A stretch of DNA of 38,291 nucleotides, taken from contig VAXM01000073.1 in the NCBI GenBank assembly GCA_005883335.1, positions 1 through 38,291 of the forward strand, in the 5' to 3' direction. Positions within the stretch are counted from its first letter, which is position 1. Each line of letters begins with the position of its first letter. Positions 8,152 through 15,087 of this stretch are shown in pieces. The DNA comes from Actinomycetota bacterium (GTDB lineage: Bacteria; Actinomycetota; Thermoleophilia; Gaiellales; Gaiellaceae). Under the pieces are notes generated by a model. It saw only the letters and a program-made list of their open reading frames with translations. It was not told where the DNA came from and did not search any database. The position numbers and the translations under genes were made by a program.

Positions 8152-8943
8152 GGGCCGGCGGCGGTGGGCGAGCCACCAGTTGACCTCGGCGCCGAAGACG
8201 ATCACGTTCGCCATCACGTACAGCCAGACGAGCAGCAGCGCCGGGCCGCCGAACGCTTTCAGCGCCACGACGTTGTTCGAGAAGCGCACGTACAGCGGCA
8301 GCACCTGAAAGCTCGCCTCGAGCACGACCGCCGCCACCACCGCCCCGGGCAGGACGTCCAGGAAGGTGTGCTCCACGTTCGTCAGCAGGTAGTAGACGGA
8401 CACGAGGAAGACGAGCACGCCGAGCAGCGAGACCGCGACCGAGAGGCCGTACGCCACGTACGAGTTGCCGGCCACCCCGCCGGCGTACCGCGTCAGCAGG
8501 TCGAACCCGAACGATCCGATGAGCAGCCCGACGAAGAGCGTCACGAGTGAGAGCAGCATCAGCCCGACGGCGAGCAGCTTCCCGCGCAGGAACGAGCGGT
8601 TCGGCTGCCCGTAGACGATGTTGAAGGCCGACTCCAGCACGCTAAAGAGCGAGAGCGACGTCCAGAGCAGCGCGGCGCCGCCGACGATCCCGAGCGCCGT
8701 CGCGTGCTTCTGGATCTCTCGCACGGTGTGCACGATGCTCGCGACCGAGCTGCCCGGGAACGCGCGCTTCAGCTCGGTGACCAGGTAGCTCGACTCGTCG
8801 GGCCGCCCGGCGAGCCCGAGCAGCGAGACGGTCAGGAACAGCAGCGGCACGAACGAGAGCAGCGCGAAGTACGCGGTCATGGCGGCGAGGTGGGGCCCTC
8901 GATCCCGGAAGAACTTCCCCAGCGGCTCGGGCAGGGCCGGCAT
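8119..8943 (-). CDS. YihY/virulence factor BrkB family membrane protein
   Basis: A 274-residue integral membrane protein of the YihY (formerly 'RNase BN') family. Its transport or structural role is not settled, and the RNase name is a historical misassignment. Six hydrophobic segments can be read, including AAMTAYFALLSFVPLLFLTV near the N-terminus. Family marks are the LWTSLSLFSVLESAFNIVY stretch and, near the C-terminus, GGPALLLVWLYVMANVIVFGAEVNW. ATG at 8943 is preferred over the upstream in-frame ATG at 8979 because a CATACT box ends 7 nt before it and the family usually begins just before this point. It is convergent with rdgB and divergent from the roadblock gene. Confidence 0.88.
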   Translation of the reverse strand: MPALPEPLGKFFRDRGPHLAAMTAYFALLSFVPLLFLTVSLLGLAGRPDESSYLVTELKRAFPGSSVASIVHTVREIQKHATALGIVGGAALLWTSLSLFSVLESAFNIVYGQPNRSFLRGKLLAVGLMLLSLVTLFVGLLIGSFGFDLLTRYAGGVAGNSYVAYGLSVAVSLLGVLVFLVSVYYLLTNVEHTFLDVLPGAVVAAVVLEASFQVLPLYVRFSNNVVALKAFGGPALLLVWLYVMANVIVFGAEVNWWLAHRRRPSVPEEAAGLA

Positions 8944-8950
8944 GGAATTG

Positions 8951-8970
8951 AGTATGGGCTGTGGTAGCGT
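8951..8970. promoter_or_regulatory. divergent -10 boxes for yihY-like gene and roadblock-like gene
   Basis: On the + strand TAGCGT (8965-8970) ends 7 nt before ATG 8978. On the - strand CATACT (8956-8951) ends 7 nt before ATG 8943. The intergenic space is 34 bases, too short for long leaders, so both mRNAs are probably leaderless. Confidence 0.5.
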
Positions 8971-8977
8971 CGGACCC

Positions 8978-9391
8978 ATGGCTCCGACGGCTCAGGCGCT
9001 CGCCGATCTGACCGAGATCTCGACCCAGGTCGAGGCGGCGGTCGTCTTCGACCGCGAGGGGACGGTCCTCGGCTCGACGGTCGACGACGAGCGGGCGGGT
9101 CGGCTTGCCGAGGCGGCGCTCGAGCTCGTTCGCGCGGCGGATGAAGCCGTAACCAGGGCGGATGCCATGGAGGATCTGGTGCAGCTCGACGTCGCGCTGG
9201 CAGACGGAAGCGTCTTCGTCGCGGCCGACGGCGACCGGCTGATCGCCGCGACGACCGCGCCGGAACCGACGGTCGGCCTCGTCTTCTACGACCTCAAGAG
9301 CTGCCTGCGCGGGCTCGCCCAGGAGCCGGAGGCGAAGCCCAAGCCGCGCCGCCGGACCGCGACGAAGAAGACGGGCGATGAGAAGCCGTAG
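8978..9391 (+). CDS. roadblock/LC7-like domain protein
   Basis: A 137-residue protein. Residues about 5-110 follow the roadblock/LC7 (profilin-like) pattern: an N-terminal helix, AAVVFDREGTVLGST as two strands, a long helix (ERAGRLAEAALELVRAADEA), then DVALADGSVFVAADGDRLIAATT. In bacteria such domains often dimerise and work with small GTPases or motility and polarity systems; here there is no GTPase partner nearby. The C-terminal 25 residues are a basic, Lys/Pro/Arg-rich tail (KPKPRRRTATKK) that could bind nucleic acid or membrane. Start ATG 8978 lies 7 nt after TAGCGT. It overlaps the next gene by 14 bases. Confidence 0.7.
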   Translation: MAPTAQALADLTEISTQVEAAVVFDREGTVLGSTVDDERAGRLAEAALELVRAADEAVTRADAMEDLVQLDVALADGSVFVAADGDRLIAATTAPEPTVGLVFYDLKSCLRGLAQEPEAKPKPRRRTATKKTGDEKP

Positions 9392-9587
9392 CTTCCTGAC
9401 CGGCTTCCTGCTCGCGATCGGCTCGGCTTCCGCCGCGCTGCTGTTCCGGCGGCGGGCCGCGCGCCGCCGCGAGCGCGCCGAGCTCTACCTGGCCGACGGC
9501 ACGCTCGTCTCGCTGGTCGACGGCCAGCCGGGCGCCGACCGGCTGCTCGAGCACGCGCGCGAGCTCTTGACAGCCGCCCGCGCTTGA
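9378..9587 (+). CDS. small single-pass membrane protein
   Basis: A 69-residue protein that I do not recognise. It begins MRSRSF, has one hydrophobic helix (about 7-22, LTGFLLAIGSASAALLF), then a strongly basic stop-transfer run RRRAARRRERA. A soluble C-terminal part, LYLADGTLVSLVDGQPGADRLL, ends in a helix. The topology is probably N-out or N-terminal anchor with a cytoplasmic tail. It overlaps the roadblock-like gene by 14 bases and ends one base before pyrE, so it is almost surely translated from the same mRNA. It may anchor the roadblock-like partner to the membrane; that is inference. Confidence 0.65.
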   Translation: MRSRSFLTGFLLAIGSASAALLFRRRAARRRERAELYLADGTLVSLVDGQPGADRLLEHARELLTAARA

Positions 9588-9588
9588 C

Positions 9589-10146
9589 GTGGATCGCGAC
9601 GAGCTCGCCCAAGCGCTAGGGGAATGCGCGTACCTGGAGGGCGACTTCGTCCTCCGCTCGGGCCGCCGCTCGCAGTACTACCTCGACAAGTACCTGTTCG
9701 AGACTCGGCCGGAGCTCCTCGGGCCGGTCGGCGAGGCGATCGCCGAGGCCGTGCACGAGGCCGAGCCGGACGCCGTGCGGCTCGCCGGCCCGGAGCTCGG
9801 CGCCGTTGCGCTCGCGGCTGCAGCGTCGCTCGCCTCGGGCCTACCGTTCGTGATCGTCCGCAAGGAAGCCAAGGACTACGGGACGAGCAAGCGGCTCGAG
9901 GGCGCCTTCGAGGAGGGCGATTTGACGTGCCTCGTCGAGGACGTGGTCACCTCCGCGGGCGCTGCGCTGGACGCGGTCGAGGCACTCCGTGAGGCCGGTC
10001 TCGAGGTGCGGAATGCCGTCTGCGTCGTCGACCGGGAGGAAGGCGGAGCGGATGCTCTCGCCCGCGCAGGTGTCCGTTTGCGGGGACTTTTCCGCGTCTC
10101 TGACCTCTCGGAAGGCGCAAAAAGTGCCGCAAAACCGCATGGTTGA
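9589..10146 (+). CDS. pyrE: orotate phosphoribosyltransferase
   Basis: PyrE joins orotate and PRPP to give OMP in the pyrimidine pathway. The 185-residue protein has the PRTase fold with GDFVLRSGRRSQYYLDKY at the N-terminus (orotate-binding region), GPELGAVALAAAAS, and VIVRKEAKDYGTSKRLEG (flexible loop with catalytic Lys). The PRPP loop is CLVEDVVTSAGAALDAVEAL. The GTG start follows the stop of the small membrane protein by one base. pyrF, the next pathway enzyme, lies just beyond the HU gene, so the two OMP steps are physically close but separated by hupB with its own promoter and terminator. Confidence 0.93.
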   Translation: MDRDELAQALGECAYLEGDFVLRSGRRSQYYLDKYLFETRPELLGPVGEAIAEAVHEAEPDAVRLAGPELGAVALAAAASLASGLPFVIVRKEAKDYGTSKRLEGAFEEGDLTCLVEDVVTSAGAALDAVEALREAGLEVRNAVCVVDREEGGADALARAGVRLRGLFRVSDLSEGAKSAAKPHG

Positions 10147-10171
10147 GCCGAAAGAGCACAACTGTTAGGGT
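10143..10171 (+). promoter_or_regulatory. sigma-70-type promoter of the HU gene
   Basis: TTGAGC at 10143-10148 and TAGGGT at 10166-10171 are spaced by 17 bases. The -35 overlaps the pyrE stop codon. The predicted start near 10178 gives a leader of about 38 bases that contains a strong GGGAGGAG ribosome site before GTG 10216. This is the clearest -35/-10 pair on the + strand of the window. Confidence 0.7.
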
Positions 10172-10215
10172 CTGCCGCTGGCGGAAGAACCCACAACGGG
10201 AGGAGAGGATCGGAC

Positions 10216-10533
10216 GTGACCAAGCAAGAGTTCGTTGATCAGGTGGCGTCGAAGACGAACATGTCGAGGCGGGAAGCAGCGGATGCAGTCGATGCGGTCC
10301 TGGACTCGATTCAGGAGACTCTCACGAGCGGTGGAGAGATCAACTTCACCGGCTTCGGGAAATTCTCGACGCAGCACCGCAAGGAGCGCCAGGGCGTCAA
10401 CCCGCGCAACCCGACCGAGAAGGTGACGATCCCCGCGGCGACGGTGCCGAAGTTCTCGGCCGGCAGCACGCTCAAGCAAGCCGTCAAGAGCGGCGGTGCC
10501 GGCAGCATGGGGGGCGGCGGCGGCGGCTTCTAG
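10216..10533 (+). CDS. hup: HU-family DNA-binding protein
   Basis: A nucleoid-associated histone-like protein of 105 residues. The HU/IHF core is complete: MTKQEFVDQVASKTNMSRREA, VLDSIQETLTSGGEINFTGFGKF (with the conserved GFG turn), the DNA-contacting arm STQHRKERQGVNPRNPTEKVTIPA, and PKFSAGSTLKQAV. After the core comes a Gly-rich tail (GGAGSMGGGGGGF), a short version of the extended C-termini common in actinobacterial HU proteins but without their Lys/Ala repeats. The GTG start is fixed by the GGGAGGAG site. It has its own promoter and a downstream hairpin, so it is probably monocistronic and highly expressed. Confidence 0.95.
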   Translation: MTKQEFVDQVASKTNMSRREAADAVDAVLDSIQETLTSGGEINFTGFGKFSTQHRKERQGVNPRNPTEKVTIPAATVPKFSAGSTLKQAVKSGGAGSMGGGGGGF

Positions 10534-10554
10534 GCTCGCGCGCATCCAGCTTTC

Positions 10555-10578
10555 AGAGGGCCGCGCAAGCGGCCCTCT
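10555..10578 (+). terminator. perfect 10-bp hairpin with GCAA tetraloop after the HU gene
   Basis: AGAGGGCCGC (10555-10564) and GCGGCCCTCT (10569-10578) form a perfect stem closed by a GNRA-type GCAA loop. It lies 21 bases after the HU stop. The bases that follow (TTGCGTGC) are not a long U-tract, so termination may be partial or the hairpin may also protect the HU mRNA 3' end. Confidence 0.7.
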
Positions 10579-10605
10579 TGCGTGCTCCGAAAGCGCGAGT
10601 AGCCT
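10578..10605 (+). promoter_or_regulatory. pyrF promoter, leaderless start
   Basis: TTGCGT (10578-10583), 16 bases, then TAGCCT (10600-10605), which ends 7 nt before GTG 10613. The -35 abuts the HU terminator hairpin. No ribosome site precedes the GTG, which fits a leaderless mRNA. Confidence 0.5.
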
Positions 10606-10612
10606 CTGACGT

Positions 10613-11530
10613 GTGAGCGCCGAGCCAGTCGTCGCGACGACCCTGTTCGGCGACCGGCTTGCCGACGCCGTCGAGCGCAAGCGCTCGCAGCTCCTTGTAG
10701 GGCTCGACCCGCGCCCGGACCTGCTTCCCGTCGAGCTCGTCGGCGACGTCCAGTACGACCGGGCCGCTGCGGCCGGCGGCTGCGCGCGCTTCTGCCGCGG
10801 GATCGTCGACGCGGTCGCGCCGCACGTCGTCGGCGTTAAGCCCCAGCTCGCGTTCTTCGAGGCGCTCGGGGCGGACGGGATCCGTGCCTTCGAGGAAGTC
10901 TGCGACTACGCGCGCGCGGCCGGCCTGCTCGTGCTCGCGGACGCGAAGCGCGGTGACATCGGTTCGACGGCACGGGCCTACGCCACGGCCTATCTCGAAC
11001 CGCGCGGCGACGAGCCGCCGCTGGCAGACGCGCTCACGGTCAACCTCTACCTCGGGCGCGACTCGCTCGAGCCGTTCCTCGCGGCCGCACGGCGGCACGG
11101 GGCGGGGCTCTTCTGCGTGCTCAAGACCTCGAACGAGGGCGGGGCGGACGTGCAGGACCTCGTCCTCTCCGACGGACGCCCCCTTTGGCAGCACCTGGCA
11201 CGCCTGGTGCACGAGCTCGGCGAGGAGATCGTCGGGCAGCGCGGCCTCTCGAGCGTCGGCGCGGTCGTCGGTGCGACGCATCCGCGCGCGGTCGGCGAGG
11301 CCAGGCGCCTGATGCCGCAGGCGGTCCTGCTCCTGCCGGGCGTCGGGGCCCAGGGCGGCTCCCCGGCCGATCTTGCGCGCGCGTTCACGAGCGGGCCCGC
11401 GAGCGCTCTCGTGAATGCGTCCCGAAGCGTGCTCTACGCCTTCCGCTCGAGCGGCGAGGACTGGCGCACGGCCGCCGCCGCGGAGGCCGCCCGCCTCCGG
11501 CGCGAGGTCTGGGCCGTCGCCGGCTGGTAG
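10613..11530 (+). CDS. pyrF: orotidine 5'-phosphate decarboxylase, type 2
   Basis: PyrF decarboxylates OMP to UMP, the last step of de novo UMP synthesis. At 305 residues it is the longer type-2 form found in actinobacteria and some others, not the 230-residue type. Motifs: LVGLDPRPDLLP at the first strand, VGVKPQLAFFEALG, and the catalytic ADAKRGDIGSTARAYA with the Lys/Asp/Lys-type network. Next come NLYLGRDSLEPF, the phosphate-binding VVGATHPR, and LLPGVGAQGG. The C-terminal NASRSVLYAF is also typical. GTG 10613 is chosen because of the -10 spacing and because it precedes the first conserved strand. Confidence 0.93.
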   Translation: MSAEPVVATTLFGDRLADAVERKRSQLLVGLDPRPDLLPVELVGDVQYDRAAAAGGCARFCRGIVDAVAPHVVGVKPQLAFFEALGADGIRAFEEVCDYARAAGLLVLADAKRGDIGSTARAYATAYLEPRGDEPPLADALTVNLYLGRDSLEPFLAAARRHGAGLFCVLKTSNEGGADVQDLVLSDGRPLWQHLARLVHELGEEIVGQRGLSSVGAVVGATHPRAVGEARRLMPQAVLLLPGVGAQGGSPADLARAFTSGPASALVNASRSVLYAFRSSGEDWRTAAAAEAARLRREVWAVAGW

Positions 11531-11534
11531 AACC

Positions 11535-11858
11535 TTGGCGCGAGAGCGATGGCGCGCGGAGTTCAAGCGGTATGCGGCGCCGGTCGCCTTCCTGGTCGCG
11601 GTCACGATCGCCGTGCTGCTCGTTCGCTCCGGGCTCGAAGGCAAATCGAGCTCGACGACGGCGATCACGACGACCGCCACCACGACGAACACCGTCCCGA
11701 CGCACCATCGGCGGCCGAAGTACTACCGGCTCCGCGCCGGCGAGACGATCAGCGACGTCGCGCTCCGCTTCGACACGACCGTCGAGGAGCTGCTGAAGCT
11801 GAACCCGAAGATCAAGCCGACCCAGCTCACGGTCGGCCAGCGGATCCGCGTCAGGTAA
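11535..11858 (+). CDS. membrane-anchored LysM-domain protein
   Basis: A 107-residue cell-envelope protein. A basic N-terminus (MARERWRAEFKRY) leads into one transmembrane helix (about 13-33, AAPVAFLVAVTIAVLLV). A Ser/Thr-rich linker (SSSTTAITTTATTTNTVPT) spans the periplasmic or wall space, and a C-terminal LysM domain (about 62-107) follows. The LysM domain reads YYRLRAGETISDVALRFDT, VEELLKLNP and LTVGQRIRV, the full pattern for binding N-acetylglucosamine polymers such as peptidoglycan. TTG 11535 follows the pyrF stop by 4 bases; other starts lie inside pyrF. It precedes a DD-carboxypeptidase relative, consistent with a wall function. Confidence 0.82.
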   Translation: MARERWRAEFKRYAAPVAFLVAVTIAVLLVRSGLEGKSSSTTAITTTATTTNTVPTHHRRPKYYRLRAGETISDVALRFDTTVEELLKLNPKIKPTQLTVGQRIRVR

Positions 11859-11866
11859 CCCCCGGG

Positions 11867-11872
11867 TAGACT
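11867..11872 (+). promoter_or_regulatory. possible -10 box for the DacA-like gene
   Basis: TAGACT at 11867-11872 lies 9 nt before GTG 11882, allowing a leaderless or near-leaderless transcript. No -35 is recognisable. Confidence 0.4.
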
Positions 11873-11881
11873 CGCCGACCG

Positions 11882-12934
11882 GTGAAGGGTCGGCTTCTTG
11901 TCGCCGCCGCGGCTCTCGTCCTCGTTGCACCAGTCCTCGCCGCTCGGCCCCAGGTGACCGGGCGTGCGTGGCTGGTCGAGAACGGAGCGACCGGCGAGGT
12001 GCTGCTCGTGCACAACGCGAGGCAGCGCGTGCCGATCGCCAGCATCACGAAGTTGATGACGGTCCTGCTCACGCTCGAGCACGTGCGGCTGAACGACGTC
12101 GTCACCGTCACGCGCGACGCCGCCTCCGTCGGCGAGTCATCGGCGAATCTGCGGCCCGGGGAGCGGCTCACGGTGCGCGAGCTGCTCGAGGCGGCGCTCA
12201 TCCAGAGCGCGAACGACGCGGCCGACGCGCTGGCCGACTACGTGGGGCACGGCAGCCAGGCCCGGTTCGTCGCGATGATGAACGCGCGCGCCCGTCGCCT
12301 CGGGCTGCGGAACACGCACTACGTGCGTCCCGACGGGCTGGACGCGGCAGGCCATTACTCGAGCGCGCGCGACGTCACGTTCCTCGCGCGCGTGCTGATG
12401 CACTACCCGGTCGTGCGGCAGATCGTGCGCCGCCGGACGGCCGCGATCACGGGCGCGTCGCTTCACACCTGGGGCTGGTCGGAGATCGCCGCGGCGCGGC
12501 GCGGCGGCGTCTCGATCTACGCGACCCTGATCGGCAGCCCCGACCGCGGCAGGCGGAACGCCGACCTGACGCGCCTGCTCGATTGGGGCTTCTCGCAGTA
12601 CGTCCGCGCTAGGCCGGTGGTCAAGGGGCGCGCTTACGCCGAGGCCCGGCTGGCGTACGGCCGCAGCCCGCTGAAGCTCATCGCCGCGGGCTCGCTGGCC
12701 GCCCCGTTCCGCGCCGGGCTTCCCGTCGTCCGGAGAGTCGTCTTTCCGGACGTGGTATCGCTGCCCGTGTCCAGGGGACAGTCCCTCGGAAAGGTCCGGA
12801 TCTACCAACGCGGAAGGCTCGTCGGCGCGGTTCCGCTCCTCGCCTCGCGCTCGGTCGGGCGCCCCGGGGTTGCCGGCCGCGCGGGCTGGTATGCGAGGCG
12901 TACCCTCCACCACATGGCCGGGTGGTTCTCGTGA
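11882..12934 (+). CDS. D-alanyl-D-alanine carboxypeptidase family protein lacking the KTG motif
   Basis: An S11-family penicillin-binding protein of 350 residues with a signal peptide (1-21). Family members remove the terminal D-Ala of peptidoglycan stem peptides outside the membrane. Two of the three active-site motifs are present: SITK (Ser54, Lys57) and SAN (109-111). The third, KTG, which normally sits between the HTW and the AGW-type strands, is absent. Residues 195-199 read HTWGW, joining the end of one conserved block directly to the next (GWSEIAAARR), as if about 22-25 codons were removed in frame. The C-terminal 110 residues form the usual beta domain. As read it should not be a working carboxypeptidase. 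It overlaps the next gene by 4 bases. Confidence 0.85.
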   Translation: MKGRLLVAAAALVLVAPVLAARPQVTGRAWLVENGATGEVLLVHNARQRVPIASITKLMTVLLTLEHVRLNDVVTVTRDAASVGESSANLRPGERLTVRELLEAALIQSANDAADALADYVGHGSQARFVAMMNARARRLGLRNTHYVRPDGLDAAGHYSSARDVTFLARVLMHYPVVRQIVRRRTAAITGASLHTWGWSEIAAARRGGVSIYATLIGSPDRGRRNADLTRLLDWGFSQYVRARPVVKGRAYAEARLAYGRSPLKLIAAGSLAAPFRAGLPVVRRVVFPDVVSLPVSRGQSLGKVRIYQRGRLVGAVPLLASRSVGRPGVAGRAGWYARRTLHHMAGWFS

Positions 12935-13896
12935 TCGTGACGGTCACCCTCAACGCGGCGGTCGACCGGACGCTCACCGTCCCGAACTTCCAGCGCGGCC
13001 AGCGCCACCGCGCGAGCGAGGGGCTGACCCTCGCCGGCGGGAAGGGCATCAACATCGCGCGAGCGCTGAAGACCCTCGGCGTACCGGTGATCGCGACCGG
13101 TCTCGCCGGCGGCGGCACCGGCATGCGCATCGTGGAGGAGCTGACCGCCGAGGCGATCCTCAACGACTTCGTGCGGATCGATGACGACTCGCGCACCTCG
13201 ACCGCGATCGTCGACCCGACGGGCGGCAGCTACACCGAGGTGAACGAGTGGGGCCCGCACGTGGGCCCGGAAGAGCTGGAGATCCTGCTCGACAAGCTCG
13301 CGTATCTCTCTCGCGCGCGCGACTACGTGATCTTCGCCGGCTCGCTCCCGCGTGGAGTTGACGCCGGCTTCTACGGCGAGGCGATCCGCGACCTCAACCG
13401 GCGCGGCGTGCACACCGTCCTCGACTGCGAGGGCGAGGCGCTGCGGCTCGGCACGCAGGCCGAGCCGTTCCTGGTCTCGCCGAACGACCGCGAGGCCGAA
13501 GGGCTCGTCGGCCAGGAGTTCCACGACGACGACGACTTCCTCACCGGGCTGGACGCGATCGCGGAGCTCGGCGCGCGGAACGTCCTGATCACCCAGGAGT
13601 CCGGCTGCTGGGCGCTGCTCCGCTCGGAGCGGGAGCCTCACCGCTACCGGGCGCTCGCGCCGCGGGTCGACCCCATCTCTGCGGTGGGGTCCGGGGATGT
13701 GCTGCTGGCCGGTTTCGTCGCCGCGCGCCTCGAGGAGCGCAACGACGAGGAGGCGCTCCGAGCCGCGGTGGCCGCCGGCGCCGCCTCGACGCTGGAGCTT
13801 GGCGCCGGGCGCCTCGAGCCGCGTGAAGCCGGACGCCTCGTCGCAACCGTCGAGGTGGCCGAGCTAGAGCCGGTGGGTGGTGACGGGGGGCGATAG
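12931..13896 (+). CDS. fruK: PfkB-family sugar kinase, probable 1-phosphofructokinase
   Basis: A 321-residue ribokinase/PfkB-fold kinase; the closest pattern is 1-phosphofructokinase (fructose-1-phosphate to fructose-1,6-bisphosphate with ATP), with 6-phosphofructokinase or tagatose-6-phosphate kinase as alternatives. Features: TVTLNAAVDRTL at the N-terminus, GGKGINIARALKTLG (first PfkB signature), and FAGSLPRGVD. The second signature is VGSGDVLLAGF, with Ser in place of the usual Ala in GAGD. The common longer start at 12922 is rejected in favour of GTG 12931, which overlaps the previous stop as GTGA and starts exactly at the first strand. No PTS or fructose regulator gene is adjacent, so the substrate stays uncertain. 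Confidence 0.8.
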   Translation: MIVTVTLNAAVDRTLTVPNFQRGQRHRASEGLTLAGGKGINIARALKTLGVPVIATGLAGGGTGMRIVEELTAEAILNDFVRIDDDSRTSTAIVDPTGGSYTEVNEWGPHVGPEELEILLDKLAYLSRARDYVIFAGSLPRGVDAGFYGEAIRDLNRRGVHTVLDCEGEALRLGTQAEPFLVSPNDREAEGLVGQEFHDDDDFLTGLDAIAELGARNVLITQESGCWALLRSEREPHRYRALAPRVDPISAVGSGDVLLAGFVAARLEERNDEEALRAAVAAGAASTLELGAGRLEPREAGRLVATVEVAELEPVGGDGGR

Positions 13897-13913
13897 CCGT
13901 CCAGGGGCGGTGC

Positions 13914-13919
13914 TACGAT
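13914..13919 (+). promoter_or_regulatory. possible -10 box for guaB3
   Basis: TACGAT (13914-13919) lies 10 nt before GTG 13930. There is no ribosome site ahead of the GTG. It would serve guaB3-guaA. Confidence 0.4.
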
Positions 13920-13929
13920 CGCCGTCCTC

Positions 13930-15087
13930 GTGGAGATCGAGATCGGTCGCGGTAAAAAGGCCCGCCAGGCCTACGGATTCGACGACATCGCGATCGTGCC
14001 CTCGCGGCGCACGCGCGACCCTCAGGACGTCGACATCGGCTGGAAGCTCGGCCCGCACCTGCTCGAGCTGCCGCTGCTCGCCTCGGCGATGGACGGAGTC
14101 GTCTCGCCGCAGATCGCGATCGAGCTCGGCCGGCTCGGCGGGCTCGGCGTCCTGAACCTCGAAGGGATTTTCACGCGCTTCCAGCACGCCGACCGCGAGC
14201 TCGAGAAGATCGCGAAGCTCCCGAAGGAGAAGGCGACGGCGGGTCTCCAGAAGATCTACGAGAAGCCCGTCGACCCGAAGCTGATCTCGGCGCGGATTGT
14301 GGAGATCAAGCAGGCGGGCGTGCTCGCGGCCGGGTCGCTGACGCCGCAGAAGGTGCGCGACCACTACGAGGCTGCCCTCGAGGCCGGGCTCGACATCCTC
14401 GTCATCCAGGGCACGGTCGTCTCGGCCGAGCACGTCTCCTCGAACGGCAAGGCGCTCAACCTGAAGGAGTTCATCGCCTCGCTGCCGATCCCGACGATCG
14501 TCGGCGGCTGCGCCTCCTACCAGACGGCTCTGCACCTGATGCGAACCGGCGCCGAGGGCGTCCTCGTCGGCGTTGGCCCAGGGCAGGCGTGCACGACGCG
14601 CGGGGTGCTCGGGGTCGGCGTCCCGCAGGCGACCGCGATCGCGGACGCGGCGGCGGCCCGGGTGCAGCACCTGCTCGAGACCGGCAAGTACGTGAACGTG
14701 ATCGCCGACGGCGGCATGCGCACCGGCGGCGACATCGCCAAGGCCGTGGCCTGCGGCGCTGATGCAGTCATGATCGGCTCGCCGCTCGCGCGCGCGAAGG
14801 AGGCGCCCGGCCGCGGCTTCCACTGGGGGATGGCTACCTTCCATCCGACCCTTCCGCGCGGGGCGCGCGTGGCCGTCGACCAGAGCGCGACGCTGGAGGA
14901 GATCGTGATCGGCCCCGCACGCGAGAACGATGGGACCTTGAACCTGATGGGAGCGCTGCGGACGTCGATGGCGACCTGCGGCTACGAGTCGATTCACGAC
15001 TTCCAGAAGGCGGAAGTGATGCTCGCGCCGGCGATCAAGACCGAGGGCAAGTCGCTGCAGCGGGCACAACGCGTGGGCATGGGCTAA
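13930..15087 (+). CDS. guaB3: GuaB3-family IMP dehydrogenase-related protein
   Basis: A 385-residue TIM-barrel protein of the IMPDH/GMP-reductase superfamily without CBS domains. The N-terminus ([28 protein letters not shown], in two parts) is the hallmark of the actinobacterial/cyanobacterial GuaB3 branch, not of true GuaB. The flavour of the active site is clear: [20 protein letters not shown] holds the catalytic Cys, followed by [16 protein letters not shown] for the phosphate site. From memory, GuaB3 from other bacteria has been reported to act as a GMP reductase (GMP to IMP) and not as IMPDH. Its place one base from guaA would then put opposing steps in one operon. A separate full-length guaB would be expected elsewhere. 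Confidence 0.9.
   Translation: MEIEIGRGKKARQAYGFDDIAIVPSRRTRDPQDVDIGWKLGPHLLELPLLASAMDGVVSPQIAIELGRLGGLGVLNLEGIFTRFQHADRELEKIAKLPKEKATAGLQKIYEKPVDPKLISARIVEIKQAGVLAAGSLTPQKVRDHYEAALEAGLDILVIQGTVVSAEHVSSNGKALNLKEFIASLPIPTIVGGCASYQTALHLMRTGAEGVLVGVGPGQACTTRGVLGVGVPQATAIADAAAARVQHLLETGKYVNVIADGGMRTGGDIAKAVACGADAVMIGSPLARAKEAPGRGFHWGMATFHPTLPRGARVAVDQSATLEEIVIGPARENDGTLNLMGALRTSMATCGYESIHDFQKAEVMLAPAIKTEGKSLQRAQRVGMG

Noticed and set aside
6752-8176. Long open frame on the minus strand (474 codons) over rph, mgtC and rdgB
   Set aside because: It is antisense to three well-supported genes, and its translation is Arg/Pro-rich without any domain, as expected for GC-rich shadow frames.
10501-10530. 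Gly-rich codon run at the HU 3' end as a simple-sequence repeat
   Set aside because: It is a short coding glycine tail common in HU relatives; no regular tandem unit is present.
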